Assembly (NCBI RefSeq): GCF_000165425.1 | Contig: NW_001799289.1 | Location: 125,342-189,341 of the forward strand | DNA length: 64,000 nucleotides | DNA from: Paramecium tetraurelia | Lineage: Eukaryota; Ciliophora; Oligohymenophorea; Peniculida; Parameciidae | Reading direction: 5' to 3' | Shown: positions 35,169-47,347 of the stretch, piece after piece | How positions within the stretch are numbered: position 1 is the stretch's first letter | Layout of the letters: the number at the start of each line of letters is the position of its first letter | Notes under the pieces: generated by a model | The model's input: the letters and a program-made list of their open reading frames with translations, nothing else | Databases searched by the model: none | What the model was told of the DNA's origin: nothing | Position numbers and translations under genes: made by a program

Positions 35169-35783
35169 ATGGGAAATCTGAAAGAAGAAAATTAATACAG
35201 TTTTGATCAAGCATAAAATTTATTTAAAAAGGTTTTAGAATAGAAGTAAGACTAGTTTAAATTTAGATTTTAGGTAAAATTAAATGATAAATTAAATGAT
35301 TAAAAATTTTGTTTGAATAGCTTATTAAATTAGAATAATTTTAAGAAAAACTAATTTAGGTATCATTAAAAACTGTAATTTCCAAATTTATTTGAATTGA
35401 TAATAGATAGATATACAACACCAAATGATTTAGTATAATATCGCACACCATTTTAGATAAATAATTATATCAAATTACTTCAAAAATTTCATTTAAAAGG
35501 GCAGCATTTTAGTGGGGAATAAATAATTACTTATACTAAAACAAATCAGGAAATACTATCTTCCTTATTAATATGTAAGTTAGTAAAATAAAAAATAATT
35601 GTTGTAAAGATGATGAAAGAGATCAATTCTCTCTAATATAAATTATTTGTATAATCACAGTTAAGGCACTTAGAAATACAAAATCATTCAACAATTAAGA
35701 ATGAAAACAAAGTGTTTGATACCATAAATGTAAAGGAATTGTAAGAGAATTTTAGAATTGAGAATATTATCAAGAGACTCTGA
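35169..35783 (+). CDS. Hypothetical protein, frame continues beyond TGA
   Basis: 204 codons from ATG 35169 (MGNLKEENQYSFDQAQNLFK) to TGA 35781-35783, with no intron required. Composition is polar and helical (MMKEINSLQYKLFVQSQLRH). The N-terminal MGN could be myristoylated. The same frame stays open for another 59 codons after the TGA, to 35963, with coding-like content (VSIIDFLTKKNLKEQV; MDYEMNENDYRW). That suggests a recent nonsense change, a retained internal eliminated sequence, or a sequencing error. No family recognised. Confidence 0.45.
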
Positions 35784-36100
35784 AATCTTTTTAAAAAAGA
35801 ATAAATAAAGGAAATTTTTAAGAATAAAGTCAGCATTATTGATTTTCTGACCAAGAAGAACTTAAAAGAACAAGTTTAAATATTGGATATGGATTATGAG
35901 ATGAATGAGAATGATTATAGATGGAGATATTATTGTAAAGCCCCTTTTTTGAATTGGGATTGATAAAGCAATAGAGTTGGATTGAAAGCTTTGATATGTA
36001 TAGGTTATTTTTGATGAGGTATTGCATAAGAAGTCTTTTTATTATTATAATCATATATATATTTGTCAATTCTTCGATTAGTAATAAATATATTATACAC

Positions 36101-38253
36101 ATGAGTAAATATTTGGATAAATATGTTGAGTATGAGACAATAGGTAGAGGCAGCTATGGTAAAGTAATAAGCATATTCAGGGTCTGCACATTTGGTACGC
36201 TCGAAATCAGACTAGTAAGTATATGTGGCTAAGAAAATTCAATTATTCAATCTAAAATCAAAAGAGCAAGATGATTCAAAACGAGAAGTTTATAAGTTCA
36301 TTTAATTATTAGGTGATGCTTTTGCAGAAATTAAAACATCCTCACATTGTACAATATACAGAGAGCTTCAATGAGAATGATACACTCATCATTATCATGG
36401 AATACTGTGAAGGTAGTAATTTTCATTAATCCATTAGAGGGAGACCTATCATTTCACATAAACAGAATGAGTCAAAGAAAGGAGTACTTTCCAGAGCAAA
36501 TCATATTGAATTGGTTTCTTTAATGCGCCTTAGCTTTGAAATATATCCATGAATAGAAGATCTTGCATAGAGACATCAAAAGTCAGAATATTTTCTTATC
36601 CTCCAATGGTTTTGTTAAAATAGGTGATTTTGGTATCTCCAGAGTTTTAGAACACACTCAAGATCAAGCCAATACAGTTGTGGGAACTCCCTATTATATG
36701 AGGTAATTAATGAAATTTATCCTTAGTCCTGAAGTCTGTGAGAATAAGCCCTACACTTACAAGAGTGATGTTTGGTCTCTTGGATGTGTTCTCTATGAAT
36801 TGTGCAATTTGTCTCATGCCTTCAAATCAAATAATCTCTTAGGTTTAGTGAATAGGATTGTCAAAGAATAGGCTTCTGCAATTCCCTCACATTACTCCAA
36901 AGAACTAGCAGATCTCATTAACAAACTCTTAATCAAAAATGCTGATCAAAGACCACACACTTCTGAAATCTTCAACTTCCCTCTAATCAGAAATACTATG
37001 CAATAGTTTGTTGCAATGTAAGGCAAAGTACAATATCAAGCCCCAATCAAACGAACAAATACACATAATTAAATTGGAAAAATGATCAAGTAAGAAGAAA
37101 CTACTCAATAAAACACTACAAATCCATATGACAACACTATCGATACTGTCTAGTCTATAGACTTTAGTTAATTAACTCCTTAGCAGAGATTGCAAATGAA
37201 AAAAGAAGAAAAAATCTAAAGAGAGTAAAGAGAGCTAGCCTAAGCAAGCAAATAAAGCTTTTTATAACAATAAGCAAGTCAACAAAGAAAGATTCAAGAT
37301 CTCCAAGGTGGCTAATCTCTAGATTACAACTAAAAGAGAAAACAACAATAACAATATCATGAAGAATTACAAAGACAATAATAATTTAAGGAATCTTAAG
37401 CTAATACCAAAAAACCTCAATAATAAGTCTAACCAAATAAATCCAACATGTACAACTATGATGAAACCTTAGTTAGTTAATATGAGAAAACTTCATAAAT
37501 GGTATACTTTATATTTATATCCCCTAGTTATAAAATGAATCTAAAAAATACAATGAAACCATATAAAACGACTCTAAAAAATAAAATGAAACCTTTAAAA
37601 AAGAGTTAGAGTAGTTTGATAAAACTGTTGATTCTGAAATGTGTCAATCTACTTATGATAATACTACTAAATAATAAGAAAAAACAGTCACCAAATCTTA
37701 ATTAGATAGATTTACTACTAATTATCAAAAATAAGAATTCTCAGTCACCTAATAATATTAGGATGAAGAATTTGAGGAATATAATAGTGATGAAGATCTT
37801 GAAGTCATTAATCACAGACTCACCGTTAAATAAGGTGACAGTGAAATTGAGGAAGTCCTCAAATTATATCAAATTTAGATGGATCAAACCGTGAAGAAAT
37901 CATCTAGTAACAAACTTGAAGGTATAAATATTACAACTTCTTTAGATATTTAGGAAACGAGCCAAGAGAGTTGGAACTCCTCTTCTGCATCTCCCTAAAA
38001 AGTACCCATCAATAATGATGATCGAATCCAAATCTTAAGGAAAAAGGCAATAGCAACCATGGGCTCAGACCTCTTTAATAAAGCATATCAATTTATGAGT
38101 CATCATTTATCCAAAGGAACGGGAAGTGCTGAAGTATATACATTTAGCTTATTTTAGATTCGAAAAAATCTAGAAGATTTTGTAGGAAAAAGCAGAATGG
38201 GAGATTGCATGTTAATAGATGAAATATTATATTATGAGAATTATTCTAAATGA
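36101..38253 (+). CDS. NIMA-related (NEK) serine/threonine kinase
   Basis: [20 protein letters not shown] at ATG 36101. A 22-nt intron after the glycine loop gives GRGSYGSAHLV. Then come VAKKIQL (ATP-binding Lys), [11 protein letters not shown] (catalytic loop), GDFGISRVL (DFG) and GTPYYM/SPEVC (activation segment). Introns of 25, 25 and 24 nt follow in the kinase domain and one of 26 nt in the tail. [20 protein letters not shown] and the [10 protein letters not shown] form are NEK-type. The roughly 400-residue tail is Gln-rich coiled coil (QREQRELAQASKQSFLQQQ) and an acidic region. NEKs in ciliates govern ciliary length, basal-body positioning and cell cycle. All catalytic residues are present. 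Confidence 0.92.
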
Positions 38254-38461
38254 TAATGATTAAATAATAGTATTAATTACATTCTACTCTTTTTATAATT
38301 ATTATTCTTATTTTCAATTGTTTTGTTTTAGAGAAAAGAAACTGCATAGTTTAATTCTAAGTCTTTTTTAATTTTAATAATATGAGAATAACTAAAATAT
38401 TTGTATACAGTTTAATTAGGATGTCCTGATTTAAGTGATAAGATTACATACTAATCAGCTT

Positions 38462-38534
38462 AGGTCGTATGGTGTAGTGGTTAGCACCTTGGACTTTGAA
38501 TCCAGTGACCCAGGTTCGAGTCCTGGTATGACCT
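38462..38534 (+). tRNA. tRNA-Gln(UUG)
   Basis: A 73-nt cloverleaf: acceptor AGGTCGT pairs with ATGACCT (one G-T), D arm with TGGTGTAGTGGTTAGCA, anticodon loop CTTTGAA between TGGA and TCCA, T arm GGTTCGAGTCC. Anticodon TTG reads CAA. In this genetic code additional tRNAs with UUA and CUA anticodons must read TAA/TAG; none is in the window. A short T-run follows the 3' end, suitable for Pol III termination. Confidence 0.95.
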
Positions 38535-39831
38535 AAACTTTTTTAATTTATATTTTTATAATTAGAATTATTTCTATTTTTTAAATTTCAAATATTGATA
38601 AATAATAATATCAAATATATATATGAATGATATCAAATCTCTTGAGTAGCTCATCTAAATATATAAATTGACTTAATTAAAACTGATTATTTTTAAAATT
38701 TAAAACTATTTTTTTATTTTTAAGGAACTACAAATCTTTTGGGGAAGTCCTTTTTCAGTAATTTTTTTATTACTTCTTTTGGTTCATATGCTTTTAGAGA
38801 AGTAAAAAAAGATAAAGTATCATGGAAAGTGTTTTTCAGCCAATCCTTTAATTCCTTTATTATTCAAACGGTTTATATTGTAACTATAAAATTATCATTA
38901 TTTTATAAAACTATTCTTTTTAGAACCTTATTTTTGATGGCAAAGCTGGGTTTTAGGTTAGATTTAGATAATTATATAGGAACACTCTTTTTACTATAAG
39001 AAAAACATGAAATTATCACCTAAGTCAATAGATAACTTCTATTAAAAGTGGAATTATTCTCCTTCTAATAAATTTAGATAAATTAATCATTTAATTATAC
39101 TTTTATTCTACTTTACAAATTTCATCACTACTTTATTTATTTTTGATTAAATAGAATTTTTCATTAAACTATTTAATTCTTATCACATAAATCTCTGATT
39201 TCATTAAAAACAATTTTATGTGATGCTATTGATGAAACTTTTTTCTGTAATTATTGAAATTATCAAAAAGTAAATCTGTATTGCTCTTAGTTCAACATTT
39301 ACCAAATTCACTTTTAAAAACACCGTAAAGAACTATTTTTTAGAAATAACATTAAAAATTCAATAAAACATCTTTGGTTAGCAATATTTCTTACAATACA
39401 GTGTTTTGTTAAACGCTATTTATCAATCAATCAATTAAAATTAAATTATAAATATCGAAAAAATTACTATTAATATAATCCTTACTTATTTAGATTTTAT
39501 CAAATACTGAAATTACACAACACAATATTAAATTGGTTGTACTGATTTTGTAAATCAAATTTTCTTATTAAAAGGAATCAATTTACATTATAATCATAAT
39601 ATCAACTTTGGTCTCATAATTAAGTAATCATCTATTTTGAATAGTATTAAACTTTTATTATCAATATTCTTAAATGACTATAGTTGAAATTAAAGTGTAT
39701 AATTTGATTAGTATAAATTATTATGAGTGAATGTTTGTTATTAAAAATCAGGATAAAAATGCTGAGAATTAATTATCTATTATGTAAATTATAAAATAAA
39801 ATACTTTATAAGTCTGCTATTCTAATTATGA
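38535..39831. other. Long intergenic region, no gene seen
   Basis: About 1.3 kb of extremely AT-rich DNA. Open frames occur, for example 38739-38999 on plus, but they are Phe/Ile/Leu-rich and show no splice or domain support. No RNA gene besides the tRNA at the left edge, and no repeats. Confidence 0.5.
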
Positions 39832-41629
39832 ATGAATAATTTAGAAATAAATATATTAAATATAATGAAACTCTCATTGTCAACAGAGTGGTTATTCTTT
39901 CATCTTTGGAAAAAGAATCCTGATACAAATTCTAGTTGTCCTGGAGTGTTTGTGGCTGATACAATTATTTATAGATGGGCTCAGCCTTATTTTTGGTACT
40001 TTACAGCCAAAGATGGTTAAATATTAAGAAAGACAAAAGAACGAATTTTTGTGGAACAGATTGAAGAGATCTTCTAGAAAAGCGGTGATATTTCAGCTTT
40101 ATATTTATAAAGCCAGCAAAATAAAATTATATTTGAATACTTTGAGAAAGGGTAATTTGTTCAATTTCTTCATTAAAGAGAAAAGGCATTAAATGCTCTA
40201 TTATAAAAGTTTGTTGAACCAAAATCATCTAGAAACTCTATGATTAAGGTTTCTTGGAGTCCATAATTTTGTTTATTATCTAGGAAAACAAATAACAATG
40301 ATCTAAAAAATAATAAAATAACCTTAGAAGATAGGTTAGTTACATTTGAAGGTCCTGAACATCTATCCACAACTGATTCTATAGCCTCTCCAATATTATC
40401 AGCAGATATTGAATAAATTTGTCTAAATATAGTTAAACATATTTAAGATGTTTCTGGAGGTAACATTTAGATTTCCAGGATGGTTTTATTTTTTAAAATT
40501 GATGAAAAAAATAGGTTATGGTTACTTTTCAGCAGTGGAGTCAAAGTTAGATAGAAAGTATAGATACAAGTTTATATGATAGTTCATCAACGAAGAAACT
40601 GTATCTGATTTCCCTAAATAAAAAGAGAGAATCTAATCTCCAATTATGCTATTATAAACTTAATTGAAAATTGGATAGGTTTCAAAATTCTCAGTTGATA
40701 CTTAAGGATTTGTAAAATAAACTGGTAGCAGTTGCAATAATTGTTCACTACAAGGAGAAATGTATGAACTAACAGTCTAATAATACATAGCATCTTATGA
40801 TTAGGGAATATTCGATGAAGAAACACTAATAATAAGATAAAAAGTAGCAAAAAATCCAGTGAAGAAATCAGACAATGAAGAAGACTATTATGTGGAAGGT
40901 TCATTGAATATTCCAGGTCTTCTTTTAAAAATATGGGGTAAGATGGATATAGAAAAGTATAAGAATTTAAGACACAATATGAGTTTTATGAATCTAAAAT
41001 TATAATTATGTATAGATTGCTACCTAAAATTTACAAGAATGTAATTTAATTTCCAATAATTAGTCATGTTGAATCAAAAAGTGAAAGAGAAGCCAAACAA
41101 ACTGTTGTAAGCATGCCTCCATTATGGTAGCCATCAAAAACCAAGATCTAAAATAATTAAGAGACATTAACATTAGTTTCATCTACAAAATAACATAAAA
41201 TGTATCATACTCCAGCAAAATAAGTGTAATAACCATCTTAATAATAATAAAAATAATAATCTTAGTATTAATCATAATAATAATCATAATAATCCTAATA
41301 ACAATAATAATAATCATAATTTACTATATAATAATAATAATAACCTCAATCTTCAGTTGTAATTCCTAAGTTAAATTTGGCTTCAAAGGAAATAAGTGAA
41401 CGAGTAATTGCAACAACTCATCATACTGACAGACAAAGTAATTTCCCATCAAAAAGAGTGGCCAAGATTTATAATAATTTATAAGGTGTAAGTTTACCTC
41501 ACTCTTAGTCATCTTTAAACACAACAAGATCTACCATGTAATATATATTAGTATAAATATAGTACTCATTCACAACGTATTGTTAGTATTCAATAATTGA
41601 AAGAAATATTGTAAACAGAATAACTTTGA
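39832..41629 (+). CDS. Hypothetical protein with glutamine-rich C-terminal third
   Basis: MNNLEINILNIMKLSLSTEW at ATG 39832. The N-terminal 230 residues are globular with many aromatics (FHLWKKNPDTNSSCPGVFVA; RWAQPYFWYFTAKDGQ; VSGGNIQISRMVLFFKIDEK). A 25-nt intron after GVKVRQK is needed, then another of about 26 nt near 40940. A paired-cysteine segment (SSCNNCSLQGEMYEL) lies at about residue 300. Positions 41225-41345 encode a Gln/Ser run using TAA and TAG. It ends QQLKEILQTEQL at TGA 41627-41629 after two short introns. No known family; the globular half looks conserved rather than disordered. Confidence 0.65.
41225..41345 (+). repeat. Q/S-rich trinucleotide tract
   Basis: (TAA/CAA/TCA/CCT)n run in frame with the surrounding gene, encoding mostly glutamine with interspersed serine. 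The alternative AAT frame would be polyasparagine but does not join the downstream coding sequence. Confidence 0.7.
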
Positions 41630-41684
41630 TTATTGCTTATTTTAACAATATTATAAGTGTAAAACTTAATGAATAAATTAAACA

Positions 41685-43578
41685 TCAAATCTCTGAAAAT
41701 AAAATATTAAATGTCTTTTTATCCCAGGGATTCTATTTTTAATCGAAATATTCTCCAGGTCCAGGAAGATTATTCTTTTTCTATTCGTATTAGAATCTAT
41801 TTTCCTTTTAAAATATTTTATTTATTTTACCTAACAATTGAACGCTGGATGTTCTTTCTTCTTTTTCTGAAATAAATCAGAAGCATTATGTTTTAATTGC
41901 ACATCTTCTTCTTCGTCTTCCTCATCTATACCTTTTTTCGGTTTTTCCTAAAATCTTGGTAAGGAAGATCCAAATCCTGGTTTATTGATAATAAGATCCT
42001 TATCTTCCTCCTTTTCTACTTTTGTAGTATTTTCAATTGTGTAATTTTTCACATCATAAGCTCCAGGGGCAGGCATATTATCTTTACCACCAATAACGCT
42101 TCTTTTAGTCTAAGATTTGAAAACACAAGCAGCACTTTTAGCAGGATCTTAAAAATTAGGTTCATAAGTTCCAGGTCCAGGTTATTCATTTTCAGGATCA
42201 TCGAATCGTGGTTAATTCGATCCAAACTTTCCTACTGGTGCTCTTTCCAATTTCTTAATTAATTTATCTTCTAGCTTCTATAGGATGTATTTATTACTGT
42301 AATTTTAGGGTTATAACTTTGAGGTCCTGGTTTCTTTTCCAATGCCCTACTTTCAAATCGTGTATTGGAAGATAAGAATGGAATATTTTTCATTGCCATA
42401 TTATTCTTGACCAGATTTGTTTCTATTCTGTAATCACCTGGTCCCATCTAGATCTGTCTTTATTATTATATTTCATTGAATCTTTTCTGTTTTGAACCAA
42501 ACCCACTTTAAGCTTTTGGCATTGACTATGAGTAAGTAGAAGCAGTAGAAAACGTTGTTTAATTTCCTATATAGTATCCTGGTCCTGGGGTTGCATTCTA
42601 CATCTAAACATAGGATATACATCATAAAATTCAACATCTTCATCTTCAATATCTGCAAATACAGGATTTTACATCAGTTTTTTCTTCTAATTTTCAAACT
42701 ATGCTCTCATAAATTCTCTTGTTTTCTGTCCTTTTTATTAATCAAACATTCTTTGAGATTTTGAGAGAAAATTGCCTGAAGGATTCAATTTATACAGAGG
42801 AATGATAGAATTTTCATGATCATAGGCTCCAGGTCCAACTATCAGTTCCCTTGAAGGTGGAGCCAATTTGGGAACTCTGGATTTATGCCAAGAAGGGCCT
42901 TTATTCTTATTATTATCAAAAGTGTCCTTTAATTAATATTATCCTGGCCCAACAGTATCTGATTTCAATCCTGTAAATATTGGATTTGGACTCTTGTTAA
43001 GTTCTAAATCATGGGCTATAAGTTTATATTTGAAGCATTACGTCCTTTATCAGTGTAACCATATACTTGACTTGATGTTGGAATCGATGGTATGGATTAA
43101 TATTTATTTAGTTTCATTAGATTGTCGATATAATTTTGGGATGTGTATTGTTGTTATGCAATTTTCTTTTGGGATGCAGATTCATAAGCCCCAGGACTGA
43201 CATAAATGAAATTAATACCCTGGAGTCTCCATTACTTTCTATTCCTAGAATCTTTTGGTCTGTGACATAAATACTGATTGCTGTTTCTATTGCTCAACAA
43301 TTTTCACTTCAGACTGATGCAGATTACAAAACAACTCGTTAACTTAAAATTACTCATAATAATTACCCTTCTGTTACAAATTCAACATTATAACTGCCAG
43401 GACCAGGCGAGTTGCTTTTCTTTAATGGCTTACTTCTTGCAACTTGTGTATTAAAAGGAGCAGCATGAGGCCTAGGTTCATATTTTCTATGTTCAATATA
43501 ACTTCCAGGACCTACATTTGCTGGCAGAGCCCCAGATGCATTGTTAATATCTCTTTCAGCTTGAAATACAAATGCCAT
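41685..43578 (-). CDS. SPG-repeat (ODF3/shippo, STPG-like) ciliary protein
   Basis: MAFVFQAERDINNASGALPA at ATG 43578. Pro-Gly units SNSPGPGSYNVE and NVGPGSYIE start a series. I count about eleven PGPGxY-like motifs at spacing of roughly 35-60 residues, up to FPGPGEYFDQ near the C-terminus. This is the sperm-tail PG-rich repeat, found in proteins that bind the inner walls or outside of axonemal microtubules. Short introns break the frame into several pieces (for example around 42.2, 42.6 and 43.0-43.3 kb); I did not fix each one. Stop at 41685-41687, 55 bases from the convergent neighbour. Confidence 0.85.
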
Positions 43579-43671
43579 ATATAATTTAATAATAATATTG
43601 TAAAATAATTAAAACACCTAAAGTTCCCTTTTTTCAGATTAGAAAAATAAACTATAATAAAAGTACTCAAA

Positions 43672-45904
43672 TCATTTTTTAAATAAATTAGATATTTAAA
43701 TTAACTCGTTCTATTTATATATCTTCTCCTAAGACTCTAATAATTAAGTAACTTCAAAAATATTTTAAATCTTTGGGCTTAAACTTTTCATTAATTAAAC
43801 ATTAATTCTATTCTCTTCTGTTTGCTTATCTAAATCGACAGAAATCTTGTCGTAAGCCTAGTAGTTTAATAATTTAAATACTTTAAAAAGCTTAGAATAC
43901 ATTCGTTATGGAGAATTATTAAAGGAATCATTTTATAGAGTTTTTAACTAATCCATATTTCCATTATCCTATCCTACCTATAATGATGATTCCATATCAT
44001 TAACCAAACTGAATTATAATAATAAATTACTTAAGCGATTTTTACATACTTGATTAATGGATTAATTACCTGTTAGGAAATATTTTCTATTCTTTCAATG
44101 CTATTAAAGGTTTAGGAGTAAAATTAAAAATGATTTATTAAGGCTTCTTTAATAATAAATCTTTTAATTTATCCAACTCTTGTATTTTGTTCAACATAAC
44201 TAATAAATCTAATTCAGAATTAACTTAATTTCTATATGGTTAATATTATAAATACACTGCTTTATTTAGTAATCTTTCATCTTGAGATTTTAGAGCTTTT
44301 TAACAAAAGACTCTTTTTATTAAGTACTTCAACGTAAACTCTATTTTTTTTTATTTATCAAAAAGTTTTTAAATTTATTCATAAAAATATTACTTTCCTG
44401 TTTTTTACCTATTTTTCTCCAACTCATCCTTATGTTTTTATTCAAGTTGATCTTTATAATAGAATTTTTTCTATGACTATTACTGATAATTTTTTAAGTT
44501 TAAATTCGATAAAAATAATTCTTATGTTGAATTTCTAATTTACTATTAAGCACTATTAATTATTTAATCTTTGCCTCCTTAATTACTTAATTCAAATCCA
44601 AGACTAACCATTGATTAAGATTGATTTTAATGTAATATCTACTATTCAGTATCATCAGGATTCGATAATAAAGGCTTTTTATTCTCATCTTCAACTTCAA
44701 AATCAAATAATTCATTTGATAAATCAACTAATTCTAAAATGTAAAATAAATGACTTACAGGATTATTTGTTATAAACCTAAATAAAGAATCCGAAGAATA
44801 CGATCATTATTTATAAGAATCCTCCCAAATAGGACATTAAATCATCTACTTTTTAATAGTTTCTCAAAATATTTTCAGTGAATGTACTCCTTCTTAAGTA
44901 AAACTGAGCATATATAACATCGGTATCTGTTCCTAACAATGTTAAATCCCTAAAGTCTGTTGCAGTTCGAGCATAAAATGTCTCATTTTTTACACTTTTA
45001 AAGGGTGTCAGACTCTCATCTGTTTGAAAATTATATTTTCTCCAAAATATGTTGCCTTACCTTTAAAGTAACTTGGGTGTCTATGTTTTAAATAGTAAAT
45101 TACGAATGTAAAGTAGAGTTCGTCATCAAGGTAAGCTGATATAAAATTTTAAGGACTTGAGGGATTCACTATTAAATTTGTCATGTAGAGAGAAACCTTA
45201 AAGGCTGAAGTAGTTTAGAGGTAACTTTATATGGATTCCTCTGATTTACAAACAGGTTTCCATGTATAAATAGAATTATTACTTGTATCATTGTTACACT
45301 TTGAAACTGTGATTTTTATGTAATTAAATTCTCTGTTTGCAAATCTTCCTGTTAATTTCATAGAGTAATTCAAGTCTGGACATAAATAATCTGAGAGTCC
45401 AAGCGAATAATATTGAGATTTAAAATCAATATTAAACTTTGAAAAGACTTTTTAGAATCTATCTAACGAACATGGAATCAAATTAATTTCAGTCGTCGTT
45501 TTTAACATTGTTCCATCCTCTAATCTAGTTGAATTTCTATAATAAGATAAATTTATACTATTAAACTGCAGTAATGTTGAAATAAGGGTTAATTGTAAAA
45601 TTTTTTTATTCAATTTATAATGCAATCATGTAATTCTCCTCGTTTAAAATAATTTAATCAGGAAAGTCTTCAAATTCTGTTGTTTAACTTACAAATATGT
45701 TTATTTTTGCAAAAAAGCTTAATACATTGGATTAAAAGAAAACAATTAAAATAACTATAATAATTAGAGAGGCACATCCTCCAAATCCTGTTTTGTATGC
45801 TTCTTATTTTTTATAGTTAAAGTCAACCTTTTAACCAAAGATATCGCAACTTTTAACAACTAGGGAATTTAAATAAAAAAAATACATCTTTGAACTACTT
45901 TCAT
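43672..45904 (-). CDS. Two-span ciliate membrane protein, family member 1
   Basis: Starts MKVVQRF (ATG 45904), with an intron after the first base of the Phe codon, then CDIFGQKVDFNYKKQEAYKT, the first span (FGGCASLIIIVILIVFFQS) and an ectodomain containing Cys residues and a GTxL segment. The second span follows (YLGGFLQIMIVFFGFFIQVY), a 25-nt intron after NKQS and then LVDLSNELFDFD. The tail has IIFNFTPKPLI (44109-44128) and ends ELIQISNLFKK. Bases 44699-44876 are identical to member 2. Unknown function; probably a plasma-membrane receptor or channel subunit by topology only. Confidence 0.75.
44699..44876 (-). repeat. 178-bp tract identical to 48564-48741
   Basis: Covers the end of the ectodomain, the second span, the following intron and the start of the tail of family member 1. 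Every base matches the copy in member 2, intron included, while sequence on both sides differs at many positions. Confidence 0.9.
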
Positions 45905-46174
45905 CAAATTATAAAATTATTATTAATAATTTATATATAGAAACTATCACAATAAAAAATATGTTATTTTTAATTCTGTAATATGTTGAAAGAAAGGATC
46001 ATGTATATTGGATTTCATAAATGTATATATTTTAAGTATATGTTTATTTATGTTATGTATTAATTAAACTAAAATTCCTCACGTGTTTCGAAAGCGCTTA
46101 ATTATTATCATAATTTAAAATATAAATGCTGTTATTTTATAAGGATCTTGAATATTTAATTACTTATAATTGAT

Positions 46175-47107
46175 ATGGACCTTGAAAAAATTGCCATAGT
46201 TTAGTAGATATTCTCATCGCTATTCGCAGCAATTACAGCCATGCTTATTAAATTGGTCTAAGAATTAGATTTCAACTAAACTCTATATTTAAGGGCGTTA
46301 TGTAGTTTTGTTTTACTCGTATTTGCAGTCAACCACTATAAACTTTAAGCCTACAACTTTGATAAGCAAACTATGGTAAGTTTAATATAGAGAGGACTCC
46401 TAGCGGGGTTCGGTGCCTTCATTTATTTCAAAGGATTAGATTTAGTATTAGTGTCTGAGTCTATAATCTTGAATAGAATGTCTCCACTATGGACTTCATT
46501 TATTTAGATTGTGGTTTTGAAAAAGGAGTAATTTAATTTAAGGTTACTTTTGAATATGGTGCTTTGTAGTTTGGGTATATATTTAGTCACAGGAAATACT
46601 AGAAATCAGAAATAACATGATGAAATTGACAACTAATTTTATCATATAATAGGTATATTACTGATATTGCTGGCATCTATTCTTTAAGCAATCGTAAATA
46701 TTTTAATTAAATAGCTCGATAAATAAGTATTATATTATATCTAAAATTAGGTTGTTAGCATAGTAATTTCTTGTTATCAATCCTTTTTTGCAATAATCTT
46801 CCCTTCATGTAATTCATTAATAACTGGATCTAAGTAATGTTTATTAATTAAATTTAGTTATATAATTCCTTCAATGAATACAACACTAATGATTATAGTT
46901 CTAACTGTTGTCTCTCTTTTAGCAGGATAGTTATAAATAATAGCTATGAGATAGGGAAAATTAAGTGTCATTTCTAATGTTAGTTAAATCTAAATACTAT
47001 TTGGTTATTTAATCGACTTTCTGGTTTTTAAGATTACATTTACCGGAGAATAGATTTTAGGAAATTTCTTATTATTGCTATCCATAATTCCTTTAATTTG
47101 GAAATGA
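46175..47107 (+). CDS. EamA/DMT-type membrane transporter
   Basis: 310 residues in a single exon. MDLEKIAIVQQIFSSLFAAI starts the first of about ten spans. The paired halves of the drug/metabolite-transporter fold are visible: ALCSFVLLVFAVNH, AGFGAFIYFKGLDLVLVSES (the YFxxLxxxxxSxA-like end of EamA repeat one), LLLNMVLCSLGIYLVTG, then IIGILLILLASILQAIVNIL and IVLTVVSLLAGQLQIIAMRQ, ending FLLLLSIIPLIWK. Substrate cannot be inferred; EamA carriers move nucleotide sugars, amino acids or metabolites. It sits between two copies of the two-span family on the opposite strand. Confidence 0.8.
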
Positions 47108-47347
47108 AATTTAGTGTGTTTAATCAGAGTATTAATATAATTTAATATATCTACTTCTTTATAATTAATCTCAAATACACTTTCTCTAAATAACTTAAAT
47201 GGAATATTCCAGTATCTACGTTATTTATAATTTGGATTGTTACATAGAAATTTCGATGTTATAAACTAATATTCGCCACAAGTAAGTAAGTCTCAGAATA
47301 ATTAATAAATCATATTATATATATATATATATAAATTTCTTATTGTC

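Noticed and set aside
35836-36102. Minus-strand ORF of 88 codons
   Set aside because: Low-complexity Ile/Leu/Asn content opposite the interrupted ORF and the leader of the kinase gene.
38739-38999. 86-codon plus-strand ORF starting MGKSFFSNFF
   Set aside because: Phe/Ile/Leu-rich, no introns, no motif and extremely AT-rich; consistent with chance.
42994-43200. Plus-strand ORF of 68 codons
   Set aside because: Inside the SPG-repeat gene on the other strand; the repeat units explain this stretch.
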